This document shows positions 20,785 through 30,270 of a stretch of 64,000 bases of DNA, piece after piece (the first letter of the stretch is position 1; the number at the start of each line of letters is the position of its first letter). The DNA lies in NCBI GenBank assembly GCA_949825065.1, contig OX463842.1, forward strand, positions 3,003,011-3,067,010. Reading direction: 5' to 3'. The translations under genes and the position numbers were made by a program. The notes below the pieces were generated by a model. It ran no database searches and was not told the origin of the DNA. It saw only the letters and a program-made list of their open reading frames with translations. The stretch is from Odontocerum albicorne (taxonomy: Eukaryota > Arthropoda > Insecta > Trichoptera > Odontoceridae).

Positions 20785-21185
20785 GATTTGTTGATAAATA
20801 ATAAAACACGTTAGATCGCAATGCGGAAATAGAGTCTGTCCAATTTTATTAGTAACGTAGGTATTTATATCTTTTTAGAATGCGCGCAAAAATGCACTCG
20901 CGATATGCCTGCGTCTCGTTTCTGTAAATGCAAAAACGATTAATTGTTGTATGTAGGTAACAATCTATTTATGGAACCGGCGAGACAGCGTGGTGCGTTC
21001 TCTCTCTAGTATGGAGTGCGGTCCGCTCGGCTATGGGATGAATGTCCGGCGGGTGACCTTCGGACTTGTTTACTTAGATTTATCGAGGAATCCGAAGGTC
21101 ATTTTATCGGTCATTGACCGTATGTACGAATGCCCACAGTATCCGAGTGTGCGACCGCCACAAAAGCATTGCAGCTTTCGTTTAT
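20785..21185 (+). repeat. Dispersed repeat family R3, copy 2
   Basis: It matches copy 1 from GATGATGATTTGTTGATAAA through AACGTAGGTATTTATA to GTCATTGACCGTATG. It extends slightly further on the right, to a second GTGTGCGACCGCCACAA. Confidence 0.75.
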
Positions 21186-21219
21186 AGAGCGATGTAAAAA
21201 ATACCGAGTATATCGTTTT

Positions 21220-21310
21220 TTTTATATTGCTCTGATGATGAAGGCTGTCACATTATATCGAAGCGCTTTTGAATAAAACTGTAATTTATATGTCTGTTTT
21301 TTATCTGTAA
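21220..21310 (+). repeat. Diverged hammerhead-like repeat
   Basis: CTCTGATGATGAAGGCTGTC, then ATCGAAGCGCTTTTGAATAA, resembles the CTGATGATG...GAAAC...AATAAA layout of family H, but with lower similarity. Confidence 0.35.
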
Positions 21311-21334
21311 TATTATTCATACAAACCTTCGCGC

Positions 21335-22000
21335 CATCTCCCTCTGAGAGTAGGTAGAGAAGAGAGAGCACCTGACTTTCCTTTTGTGGCATACATCTTT
21401 CGCCTCTTCTACACCCATACACCTTCTCATATAGCTCCCAGGTTTTCTCTGAATTTTTACATTTCCTTCTTTTAAAATATCATACACTTTTAGGAACTAG
21501 TCGTTTTATTGACGGACGTCGGTATTTATAATATTATTGAATGTGTGCGGGAATGCGCGCACGATATATCGCTGTCTCGTTTCTGCGTTTACAATACGAT
21601 TCTTGTCGCGTGTAGGTATTCATTCTGTTTTGGGAACCGGCGCGAAAGATGTGTTGCTTTCTCGTTTCATCATGGAATGCGCTCTGGATTGGTGGCGAGT
21701 TGAATGACCGGCGCCTGGACTTTAGCCTTGTTTGTTTCACATTGTTAAGGTGTGCAAAGGTCGTCTCGTGAGTTCAGTGACCGCGCATACGAATGCCACA
21801 CACTTGATACAACCATAATTTCCTTGGTCTTCATTAACTACGTATCCACTAACATTTACACTGTTTATTTGTTCTCTTAGTATTTCTTCATTAATTCATT
21901 CGACGTAGTCTAACCATCTCAAAGTGATATTTTTCATCATGCTCAACTCATGCCTTAAATTGACATTCATACATTGTCACCCCATGTATTATAATTTTAA
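21335..22000 (-). mobile_element. LINE family L1 split by repeat R3 copy 3
   Basis: Family L1 minus-strand sequence runs 21335-21496 and resumes at about 21798-22000 (complement of TTTCCTTGGTCTTC...CATCATGCTCAACTCATGCC). Between them sits R3 copy 3 (21497-21797). The short direct repeat ACACTT occurs at both junctions, fitting an insertion of R3 into the LINE. Confidence 0.6.
21497..21797 (+). repeat. Dispersed repeat family R3, copy 3 (nested)
   Basis: It shares GACGTCGGTATTTATA, GATATATCGCTGTCTCGTTT and AGTGACCGCGCATACGA with copies 1 and 2. It sits inside family L1 LINE sequence. Confidence 0.7.
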
Positions 22001-23125
22001 TATTATTAAAACTGCAGACATATTTCCTGTGATGTAGTTACCTCACTGTAGAAATTCATGCACTCAGTGATGCTTGTTCACATAGTTGAATATACTCAAT
22101 TGAATTCAACACTAGTACCTTATCACACTGAAAAAATATTTTCTCTTGTGAAATATTATTGAATTTATTTCTATTATTTGATTGTTTTTTTTCCCCCTAG
22201 AAATGAGGTTACTGAAAACTATGGTCTTGAGAAAATTCATGTTATGTGCAATTTGTGTAAAATTTCGGTTAATCTTTAAAAACTGTCAGAATAGAAATAA
22301 AATTAAAAAAAATTGTACTCATAACATATAAACTTATCAGCTTTAAAATATATAAGTTTCAAACGTATTTGGGGACACATAAATAATTTCTTACTTCTTA
22401 AGTTAGCTTAACGGAATTTTCCATAAAATTGTAACCATTTTTTGTGATTTTAATTATTTTTATACTTGACAGAAAGAGTCTACTAACTTTAAGGTTATGT
22501 AGTGGATAGTATATTTAATAAATCTAAAATTTTCAAAGGATTTTTATCTTTTTCAAATAAATTGTGATCTCTAAACTTACAAAAGTTATAATGAGGGTAT
22601 ATCATAAACGAGTAATAAGTGTTAAGTTCCGAAACAATTGAGTAATGAATTATTGTTAATTTTAAATCAGGGCTATCCGCATAGCGAAATGTTGATTTTA
22701 GAATAATGCTTTTTCAAGTTTTTTGTACTTGACGGTGTTTTGTGAAAAGCAAAGTTTAAGATAGAGTGAAACTTTAATCTATCGTTTTTGAAGGGACTTA
22801 TTAAATTTAACGATAAATGTGGAAAAACAATGGTTAAAAGAATATTTAAAAATAATGACATGCCGAAGTATTAAATATTCCAAACAAAATAATTGCATAT
22901 CAGTTGTATGTGAATGAAAAAGCTTTCGAAAACGAGGCTACAGGTTCATCAATATCTTCAACCTCTTCTGCTGTCTTCTTTAATCTTGCGCATTCCTTTT
23001 ATCCTCTTTGAGGTGAATGATGGAAGCGGCAGCGGTAACAAGTATCTAGTAACAAGTATTTAAGTGAAACACCTATATATTAAATGTTTCACTCATTGTT
23101 TACTAGTGCCATTATTGTATTTAAT
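22001..23125. other. No gene recognised
   Basis: AT-rich sequence with no recognisable coding signature. The stretch 22935-23035 is more complex (CTTCTGCTGTCTTCTTTAAT, GATGGAAGCGGCAGCGG) but unassigned. Confidence 0.5.
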
Positions 23126-23129
23126 TTAA

Positions 23130-23755
23130 CCCTTCCTTCCCTGTGATGTGTAACTAGTACACATTGCTTCTAAAAACTTTAATATCTATAAATATAATAA
23201 ATACTGGGTTCAGATTTTAGGTCTTATTCCGTAATACATTTACGCATTGAATGAAAAAAATAATATTAATAATAATCAGCACTTATCGGCCACATCAGAT
23301 TTTATGAAAATCGGGAATAAATTCACCAATACAACCAAACGTGTGCCAGTGCGTGACGTATTCATTCTAAATAACCACTATGGGCGAGGAAGCGAGGCTA
23401 TTCACGTCTCACTCTCACTCTACTTCAGTATATGGGAACGCAAGAAATAGAATCTCAGTTTGCAGTTGTGTTTCTTCCTTCGAGGTATAACATACACAGT
23501 GTTAGCCCGTCTCAACTCTCAGTAGCTCTAGGGCATCCATTTGAGGTCGTCTCTTTGCCCGTTTTGTGAACGTCGGCCGATGTTTTTTTCATGTTTTCAG
23601 CAATTAAATTTCAATTATTATCACTTTTGACTTCAAATTTAAGCGATTGGCTATAAATATTCTTATTTTTCTATTTTGAAATCGCTCATTTTTACATGTG
23701 TATTGAATACACAGCACCGGAACGGGCGGATTTTTTTAACACAGGAAGGGAAAAG
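23130..23755 (-). mobile_element. piggyBac-like MITE family P1, full copy C
   Basis: It is flanked by TTAA on both sides (23126-23129 and 23756-23759), the diagnostic piggyBac target duplication. The ends are CCCTTCCTTCCCTGTG and, inverted, CTTTTCCCTTCCTGTG. At 626 bp with no transposase frame it is non-autonomous. It is in opposite orientation to copy D and lies just downstream of the sarcoglycan gene. Confidence 0.8.
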
Positions 23756-23999
23756 TTAAACTAAGCCTTTTATTTTGCTATGAAATATAGTTTCAAACTT
23801 TGAAAACCGTCGTTTGAGTAAAATACTCCAAAAAACTGTAATATTCAAAACCAATATTCGGTAAAACGATCTATGCAATATATTTTTGTATGTTTTATTT
23901 GTAATTAATTCGAGTTTGGATGAAATAAACGACACATGCGGGAAAATGGTTATCAAAGGAACAACCACTCGAGATTGCATTGTATATATAAATATATCT

Positions 24000-24185
24000 A
24001 TTGAATCCTGGAGCAACGCTTGTTATATGCGCGCACTTGCGGAGCAATGCGCGTGCGCACAGCTAGACTACCACGCACATTGCGTTACTGCTGTACTGCA
24101 ATACCACATCTCGGACTGAGTACACGCCATCGTTTGTTTATAACATACTCTCAACATAAAAATATATAATTATTAATTAAAAAAT
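24000..24185 (+). repeat. Dispersed repeat family R4, copy 1
   Basis: CAATACCACATCTCGGACTG, then ACACGCCATCGTTTG, with an upstream GTGCGCAC-rich stretch, resembles 28480-28690 in order and spacing. Divergence is high. Confidence 0.4.
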
Positions 24186-24357
24186 ATTTGAATATTAGCA
24201 TTTAACAAAACTATCAAAAGTTCAAATTGCGAATTTTTAAAAGTGGGAAAAGAAATAAAATTATTTTGGTGTATAAAAAGAATTTTTATTACCTATGATA
24301 TTTTATTCGTGTTTTTATTCTTCTTTTATGAAATAGGCATCGTGGTGCCTGTCTATA

Positions 24358-24363
24358 TTTATT
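24358..24363 (-). terminator. Candidate poly(A) signal for the sarcoglycan gene
   Basis: AATAAA on the minus strand is followed by an AT-rich region. It lies about 1.2 kb beyond the stop at 25563, with the mariner element in between. Many chance AATAAA motifs exist in such AT-rich DNA, so this is weak. Confidence 0.2.
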
Positions 24364-24498
24364 AAAATATGGTCTTAATTATAAATGCATTTATCAAATG
24401 AATGATTCAGTAGAATATAATTTTAATACTATTATAATTTTAATTACTTAACTATCGGTAGTTTGAGTGGTCTGTAATAATCTTTATAATCCATTATA

Positions 24499-25424
24499 CT
24501 ACCTTGATCAAAAAGTTTTAGGACTTTATTCATAAAATCGAAAATACAAGTTTATTCATCAAAATCGATATGGTCCCCTTTAAAGTACTCCCCATCGACT
24601 GCAACGCACTTACGCCAGCGCTTGATCCAATCCTCGAAACACCGCTGGTACTCAATTTTCGGTATGTCCATCAGAGCCGTCTTCGATTTTTTTCATGACA
24701 TCCTCTCGGGTGCTGTAACGCGTTCCACGAAGCGGTTTTTTTAAGTCGGTTGAACAGAAAAAGTCACAGGGAGCCAGATCATGTGAATTTAAAGGCTGCT
24801 GGATAGTAGTCGTGTTGTTTTTGGTAAAAATCTCATGGAAGTCATGTATTTCGCGATTTCAACGCGGTCCTTTTTTGCATGAAATTGAGGTCTTTCGGCA
24901 CCAGTTTTGCAGCGACACGTCTGAGGCCCAAATCACTAGCCAAAATGTCTTGAGCGGATCCATAAGCCATGTTCAAGTCATCTGCCAACTCTCTGATGGT
25001 CAGTTTGCAGTTTTCGGCCAACATTTCTTTGATTTTATCGATGTTTTCATCGGTTTTCGACTGCCACTGCGTTCGTCATCCTCGACCGCCTCACGACCAC
25101 TTTTGAAGCGTTCGTGCCACCAAAAAACACTCCTCCAACATTTCCAAGGTCTGCGGATTGTTAAATCCGACTAGTTTGCATAAATAAAACTTCATGCATA
25201 CTCGTTGATGCACAGTTGATGCCATTTTCAAACTTGTAAAAAATCGAAATCACGTACAAAGGTATATGTATTCAGTACAGCGTAACTTTTACAAATGTCA
25301 AGCTATGACGCTGAAATTTGGAGGGAAGTGTCAATGACAGATGTGGTAACCTAGCAAAAAAATCCAATCGGGTCACTGACAGCGCCACACGGTGGCCGGT
25401 ACTAGAACTTTTTGATCAAGGTAG
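24499..25424 (-). mobile_element. Mariner-family transposon, internally deleted (mariner-1)
   Basis: Terminal inverted repeats CTACCTTGATCAAAAAGTT at both ends are flanked by TA (24497-24498 and 25425-25426), which defines a Tc1/mariner insertion of 926 bp. The minus strand encodes an N-terminal piece starting MASTVHQRVCMKFYL near 25223, then the second helix-turn-helix region LTIRELADDLNMAYGS and LRRVAAKLVPKDLNFMQKR. After a deletion come DLAPCDFFLFNRLKKPLRG and the C-terminal YQRCFEDWIKRWRKC...NIDFDE-like end. The region with the first two catalytic aspartates is missing and frameshifts are present, so it cannot encode an active transposase. Confidence 0.88.
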
Positions 25425-25562
25425 TATACTATGGGACTACTTTAGAAATACCTGAGACTATTTTAAACAGTCGCTGCGTCTGGTGTAGTCAAAAAAGTAA
25501 AAATACCAAAATAAATATTGACGAAAGTCTCAAAGATGCAAGATCCTCTCCGAGATGTTTCT

Positions 25563-25751
25563 TCATAACTTACAGAGGAACACAGCATCATATATCTCGC
25601 AGACTCCTCTAGAACTCGCAAGGAATAGTCTTCCATTCTCACAGACACACACCTGGTAGATCTTGGTTTGGTCTACGGACTTATATCTGCCCACTACTGG
25701 ATGAGCTGTCTCTAAATTTGTCAACATCAGGTTTCTCGAGTCCAATTTGAT
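25563..25751 (-). CDS. Scgdelta: delta/gamma-sarcoglycan, coding exon 5 (last)
   Basis: This exon encodes residues 263-324 and the TGA stop. The acceptor is TTTTTTAG at 25752 and the exon enters in phase 0 after exon 4. It carries the extracellular C-terminal cysteine-rich end of the family: YQVCVCENGRLFLASSRGVC, then further residues to a last cysteine two residues before the stop. The C-x-C...C...C pattern matches vertebrate delta and gamma sarcoglycans, in which these cysteines support complex assembly. The spacing before the last cysteine is slightly longer than in vertebrates. A donor-like GTAAGT overlaps the final codons, so an alternative 3' exon is possible. The mariner-1 element begins about 140 bp downstream. 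Confidence 0.92.
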   Translation of the reverse strand: MKLDSRNLMLTNLETAHPVVGRYKSVDQTKIYQVCVCENGRLFLASSRGVCEIYDAVFLCKL

Positions 25752-25917
25752 CTAAAAAATAAACCATTTCGGTAAATTAAATATTAATTTTTTTTAGATC
25801 CAATCTTAAATCTCACTTTTATTTCACATATAAAAATTCATATATCCACAGATAGGCCAATAAACAGTTAGATGAGTCGACAGTCTATTTATTAAACTTT
25901 CATGACATTCCGACATT

Positions 25918-26530
25918 GTGTCATTGAGTTACAGTGGCTTTAGTGACGCTACTTTTGCTATTTTCAAAACAATGAAAAAAAAACGAATTTCGTGTGTTGA
26001 TAAAACATTGCTTTTTAATGGGAAAAATACCGTTCAAACTCAGCGATGGCTTGAAAAGTATTATCCGGGCTCTGCTCCGTCGAAAACAACCATTTGTCGA
26101 TGGTATGCTGATTTCAAACGCGGTTGTACAGACACGAATTATGGCGAACACTCTGGTCGTCCAAATGAGGCTGTTACACCAGAAAACATTAAAAAAACTC
26201 AAAATCGTGATAGAAAATCGTAAAGTAAAGTTGCGTGAGATAGCTGACATCCTGAAGATATCATTTGGTAGTGTTTACACTATTTTGCATGAACCTTTGG
26301 TCATGAAAAAGCTTTTTTCGAAATGGGTGCCGCGTTTGCTCACAATGGAACAGAAACAACAAGGCATCGATGATTCAGAGCGCTGTTTGGCACTGTTTAC
26401 GCGAAATAAACAGGAGTTTTTGCGTCGGTATGTAACAATGGATGAAACTCGGATCCACCACATGTTGATGAATAAAGAAGAATTTTGGCAAACGAATGTT
26501 GTTTTAGTAGTTAGTCCCGGGACTTATTGA
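25918..26530 (+). mobile_element. Mariner-family transposase, 5' half (mariner-2), frameshifted
   Basis: Two overlapping plus-strand frames make up the N-terminal half of a mariner transposase. The first has WLEKYYPGSAPSKTTICRWY and GEHSGRPNEAVTPENIKK. After a frameshift near 26200 the second has KVKLREIADILKISFGSVYT, FSKWVPRLLTMEQKQQ and RYVTMDET, with the first catalytic aspartate in VTMDET. The element stops shortly after, losing the second and third aspartates. No TIR was found. It lies in intron 4 of the sarcoglycan gene, on the opposite strand. It is a different mariner lineage from mariner-1. Confidence 0.88.
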
Positions 26531-27418
26531 TCGATGTATTATCTAAGCCAGCTGTTCTTTAGCTTGTTATACGAATATGCAAGTTCCAGTTGCTTGAGTT
26601 AGTATCGACCATCATTTTGATTTTAACATTTGGAGACCAATTTTGACAGTTCTCATTATAACTGTTCAATCAATTATATAATTTAATTAAGATGATTGAT
26701 CAATTAAACATACCAATCAATAAAATTAACATCAAGCAAACATATGTCTTTTAAAATGTGCATTATTTTTCCTTTAGTGGTTTTGATCTTCTTTTATGGT
26801 TTTTTTTCACCCTATGACCAGTTTTTTTTCAAAATAGAAAATTTTTAAATTCTTATTTGTTTTGTTTTTATATAAATTATTTTTTGATGCTTTGCTTTGC
26901 TACGCTTTAGTAAATTTTTGAGCAATTATAATTTTTTTTATTTGTTCATTTTTATTTTTGTATAATTCTTAACATTTTTTTAATTCTAATTAAATATATT
27001 TATTTCATTTTCACTCTTATCATATTTGTCAATGGTTTGCTTTATTGACTTTTAATATTACGTAATTCTTAAATATTTTGATATTTTAATATTTGACAAT
27101 AAATTACTTTGCTATTCCACTTTCATTATACAAACTCGTATATCTCCCTCCTATTTCGAGGCTCTTTTCAGGTGGAGAGTAATGTAATTAGTGGAATAAC
27201 AACAAAAAATCTATAATAATATGAAGTTCTATAAAGTTAAAAGCCGAAACCGTTGATAAATTTTGATATTTCAATGTGCTTATATTGTAGTTAAATGTTT
27301 TATTTCATGCATATTTAAGTATAATATTATTATTCTTACATAATATTTAGCTTACAACTTCTATTTTTATGTAATAAAATTCCCTTGAATTTAATTATTA
27401 TCTTATTATTGATATTTT
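26531..27418. other. AT-rich intron sequence, nothing recognised
   Basis: Part of sarcoglycan intron 4 between a mariner relic and a MITE. It has very low complexity in places and no supported features. Confidence 0.5.
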
Positions 27419-27422
27419 TTAA

Positions 27423-28028
27423 CCTTTCCCTACCTGTGCTAAAAAAATCCGCGCGTTCCAATGCTGAGTATTCAATACATATGAATACACATGTAAAAAT
27501 GAGCGATTTAAAATTGGAAAAATAAAAATATTCATAGCCAATCGCTTAAATTAATTAAATTTGAAGTCAAAAATGATAATAATTTAAATTTAATTGCTGA
27601 AAACATGAAAAAAACATCGGCCGACGTTCACAAAATGGGCGAAGAGACCACCTCAAACGAATGCCCGAGAGCTACTGAAGCGAGAGAAGCGAGCGAACTG
27701 AGATTCTATTTCTTGTGTTCCTATATAAGTAGAGTGAGAGTGATATGTGAATAGCGTCACTTCCTCACCCATACCGGTATTTTTAGAATGAATATACTTA
27801 CATCACACACTGGCACACATTTGATTGTATTGGTGAATTTATTTCCGATTTTCACAAAATATCTCTAATGTGGCCGATAAGTGTTAATTAAAATCATTTT
27901 TTCATTCAATGCGTTAATGTATTACGCAGGAATACCTAAAATCTGAACCCAGTATTTATTATATTTATAGATATATCAAAGTTTTTAGAAGCAATGTGTA
28001 CTAGTTACACATCACAGGGAAGGAAGGG
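27423..28028 (+). mobile_element. piggyBac-like MITE family P1, full copy D
   Basis: It is flanked by TTAA (27419-27422) and TTCA (28029-28032). The ends CCTTTCCCTACCTGTG and, inverted, CCCTTCCTTCCCTGTG match copy C. It is 606 bp, has no coding capacity and sits in sarcoglycan intron 4, about 175 bp downstream of exon 4. Confidence 0.78.
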
Positions 28029-28200
28029 TTCAAGTTTATTCTTTGTGTCATGGTTTCCATTTTTTATATTATGTAGGATTTTGTTTAATCTATCATTTAT
28101 ATTTTGTATTGTTTTTTAAGCATTGCTCCTTAAATTGTTTTTGTAAAGGCTAACATATACCCGTAAACGAATAAATAAATAAATTAAAAAACATATTTAC

Positions 28201-28324
28201 CACGCCAGTTCTTGACTTCAATCGGATATCTTTTAATGAGGATATATCGATATTGCTACCTTTTGCTTGTACAGATATATCTTTTGCCGCTTCTATGAAG
28301 AGTGACCTCGTGAGAGATTCCAAT
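28201..28324 (-). CDS. Scgdelta: delta/gamma-sarcoglycan, coding exon 4
   Basis: The exon encodes residues 222-262 and completes the Arg codon begun in exon 3. The acceptor is a long T-run ending TTAG, and the donor is GTG|GTAAAT at 28201/28200. The product LESLTRSLFIEAAKDISVQA, then further to DIRLKSRTGV, aligns with the vertebrate segment that reads LESPTRSLxMEAPK...LRLESKDG. It belongs to the extracellular beta-rich domain. The exon is 124 bp, which fits phase 2 in and phase 0 out. Confidence 0.93.
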
Positions 28325-28479
28325 CTAAAAAAAAAATATGAAACTATGAAAAATGTTACAAGAATTCTACGGCTATTTTCCATAAGTTGAAAATATTTCT
28401 AGGAATAATTGTCATGTTAAGTTGTCTTCTGAGATGATAGACTTTCCGAATGCGTTGTAGCCGTCATAATCAAGATGAT

Positions 28480-28690
28480 TGTGATGTATGTATGCGATAA
28501 TGCTTACTGTGATGTATGTATGCGATATGCGCGCTCCGGCGGAATGGTGCGAGTGCGCGGATTTGACGGCACCAATTGACACAGTGAACGAACCACTGGT
28601 GTTCCAATACCAAAGCTTAGACTGATAACACGCCATCCTTTATGTAAACGCTTGTAAATATAATTGTTGAATAATTAAAGTTCTCTGCAC
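28480..28690 (+). repeat. Dispersed repeat family R4, copy 2
   Basis: It resembles 24000-24185 through CAATACCAAAGCTTAGACTG and ACACGCCATCCTTTA. It lies in sarcoglycan intron 3 and is GC-richer than its flanks. Confidence 0.4.
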
Positions 28691-29009
28691 CATAGCTTAT
28701 GATAATTACTAAATATAGTTAGCGCATACAATGTGCCAATAAAATTATCCGCACTCGCAAGCGTTACGTGAACATCGATAAATTTTTCTTTGACAAAAAT
28801 TTAAATGGAAATTGAATAACCATTGAATTAAGGATAAATACGCTTTAGAAACATCTACCATCTAAAAGTCATTGAAATACGGCGTTATTTCCAAGTTAAT
28901 ACTATGGTTTCATAATGTGGAAATTATTGGCTAATACGGAACCGTCTAGGAGTGAGGTCATCAGATAACATTTTATCTTTATTTAAAAAAAAAAATATAT
29001 GACCTAAGT

Positions 29010-29085
29010 CCTTATCCTCCGAAAGTCCGGTTCGAATCGTTGACCTTTCGCGCGTTAGTTCAGTGAGTTAGCGCGCAAAAATGCA
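29010..29085 (-). mobile_element. SINE family 2, diverged head
   Basis: The minus strand shows GCGCGCTAACTCACTGAACT, then a GGTCAACGATTCGAACCGG B-box-like segment, similar to 17405 and 47583 but diverged. Confidence 0.4.
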
Positions 29086-29239
29086 TTTCATGTGCATTAA
29101 GAAACTCCGAATTTAGAATTACCGAGTAGCAGATTATGTTAACTGGGACAGTAAAAAATAAGATTTTAATAACACTTAATAATAAGAGATAAAAATAATA
29201 CATTTTTCTTTATAACACTTAATAATTAGAGATAAAAAT

Positions 29240-29355
29240 AATAGTCTTGTTTGCGCTCCCCTGAAGATGAGGTGAAAGCCTTGAAACCGGTAGGGTTATA
29301 CCGTCACAAAAAAGTGGAATAAACAGTGTTTGATAAAAATAAATTATAATACATT
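29240..29355 (+). repeat. Hammerhead-like repeat family H
   Basis: A complete copy of the phrase CTGAAGATGAGGTGAAAGCC, then TTGAAACCGGTAGGG and AATAAACAGTGTTTGATAAA, at 29261-29340. It lies in sarcoglycan intron 3. The family is also at 19.4-19.8, 46.3-46.7 and 55.9-56.0 kb. Confidence 0.65.
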
Positions 29356-29461
29356 TTTACTGCCCCGTTAATGTGACCTCTGATAATTGAGCGTCTACGT
29401 CTACTTATAGTAGGTACGTTACTTAATGTTTTTCATTGTTCATATTGACAATACGTTGAGT

Positions 29462-29625
29462 GGAGAGGCCTGGTGGTACGACGCTTGTCTGCTGTTTCGG
29501 AGGTTGCGGGTTCGATCCCCGCTGAAATCCAGATTGAAAAAAAGGTATTCTAGTCTGGTTTTCACTTAAGACCCATTAAAACAAATTTCTGTTTGGTTGG
29601 AAGATATTGCCACATCGGGTTAAAT
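29462..29625 (+). mobile_element. SINE family 1
   Basis: A good head with A box (AGGCCTGGTGGTACG) and B box (GCGGGTTCGATCCCCGC), the body phrase TCTAGTCTGGTTTTCACTTA, and the tail start TTGGTTGGAAGATATTGCCA. The hairpin is cut short. It lies in sarcoglycan intron 3. Confidence 0.8.
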
Positions 29626-29762
29626 AACAAAAAATAAATTTTAAAAAGTTTGTATATTGTTTTCACTACCATCGGTAATCGAACATGGACTCCTCGAGTG
29701 GAAGACAAACGTTTAAGTATTCCGCAGAAGCTACATTTAAATTAAAAATGTTCAAAAACTAC

Positions 29763-29955
29763 CTCAAATCTTGCCCAGAATCAGCTTGCACATTGGGAGT
29801 CTCCACTGAATGTTCAAAGATTGCTCCGCCTGGTCCAGCGATCCTCAAAGCTTTCGCTCCGATCACAACCTCTTCCAGCGTTGACGAAAAGAGCAAATTA
29901 CCTTGGTCATCTTCGATCAAAAGATTTCTCGATTGGCATTCAAACTTATCTTCGT
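29763..29955 (-). CDS. Scgdelta: delta/gamma-sarcoglycan, coding exon 3
   Basis: The exon encodes residues 157-221. It enters after ATTTTCAG, completing an Asp codon from exon 2, and leaves at TTGAG|GTAGTT. The product includes EDDQGNLLFSSTLEEVVIGA and GAIFEHSVETPNVQADSG. These match the central extracellular region of vertebrate delta/gamma sarcoglycans (SGKLLFSADNNEVVVGAERL; SIETPNVRAD). This strong, ungapped similarity is the clearest family evidence in the window. A SINE relic lies just beyond the donor at 29668-29715. Confidence 0.95.
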
Positions 29956-29995
29956 CTGAAAATGAAATCAAAATTGAATTATGTTTTCCGTTTAT

Positions 29996-30147
29996 CCAGT
30001 TCTCTATTTAACTCAAGGTCCAATTTAAATTATCCAGTTCTCTATTTAACTCAAGGTCCAATTTAAATTATTCAGTTCTCTATTTAACTCAAGGTCCAAT
30101 TTAAATTATCCAGTTCTCTATTTAACTCAAGGTCCAATTAAAATTAT
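29996..30147. repeat. 38-bp tandem repeat, 4 copies
   Basis: The unit CCAGTTCTCTATTTAACTCA followed by AGGTCCAATTTAAATTAT repeats four times almost perfectly. It begins about 40 bp upstream (in gene direction) of the exon 3 acceptor. Confidence 0.93.
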
Positions 30148-30270
30148 TTATTTAAATTTATTTATGATTTTTCCAATGAAATATACAAAACGCTTCCCTG
30201 CCTTACTAGGCATATACTCGTTTGAAGGCAGACATATTGCACAAACCAAAACCCTTCCCTGCCTTACTAG

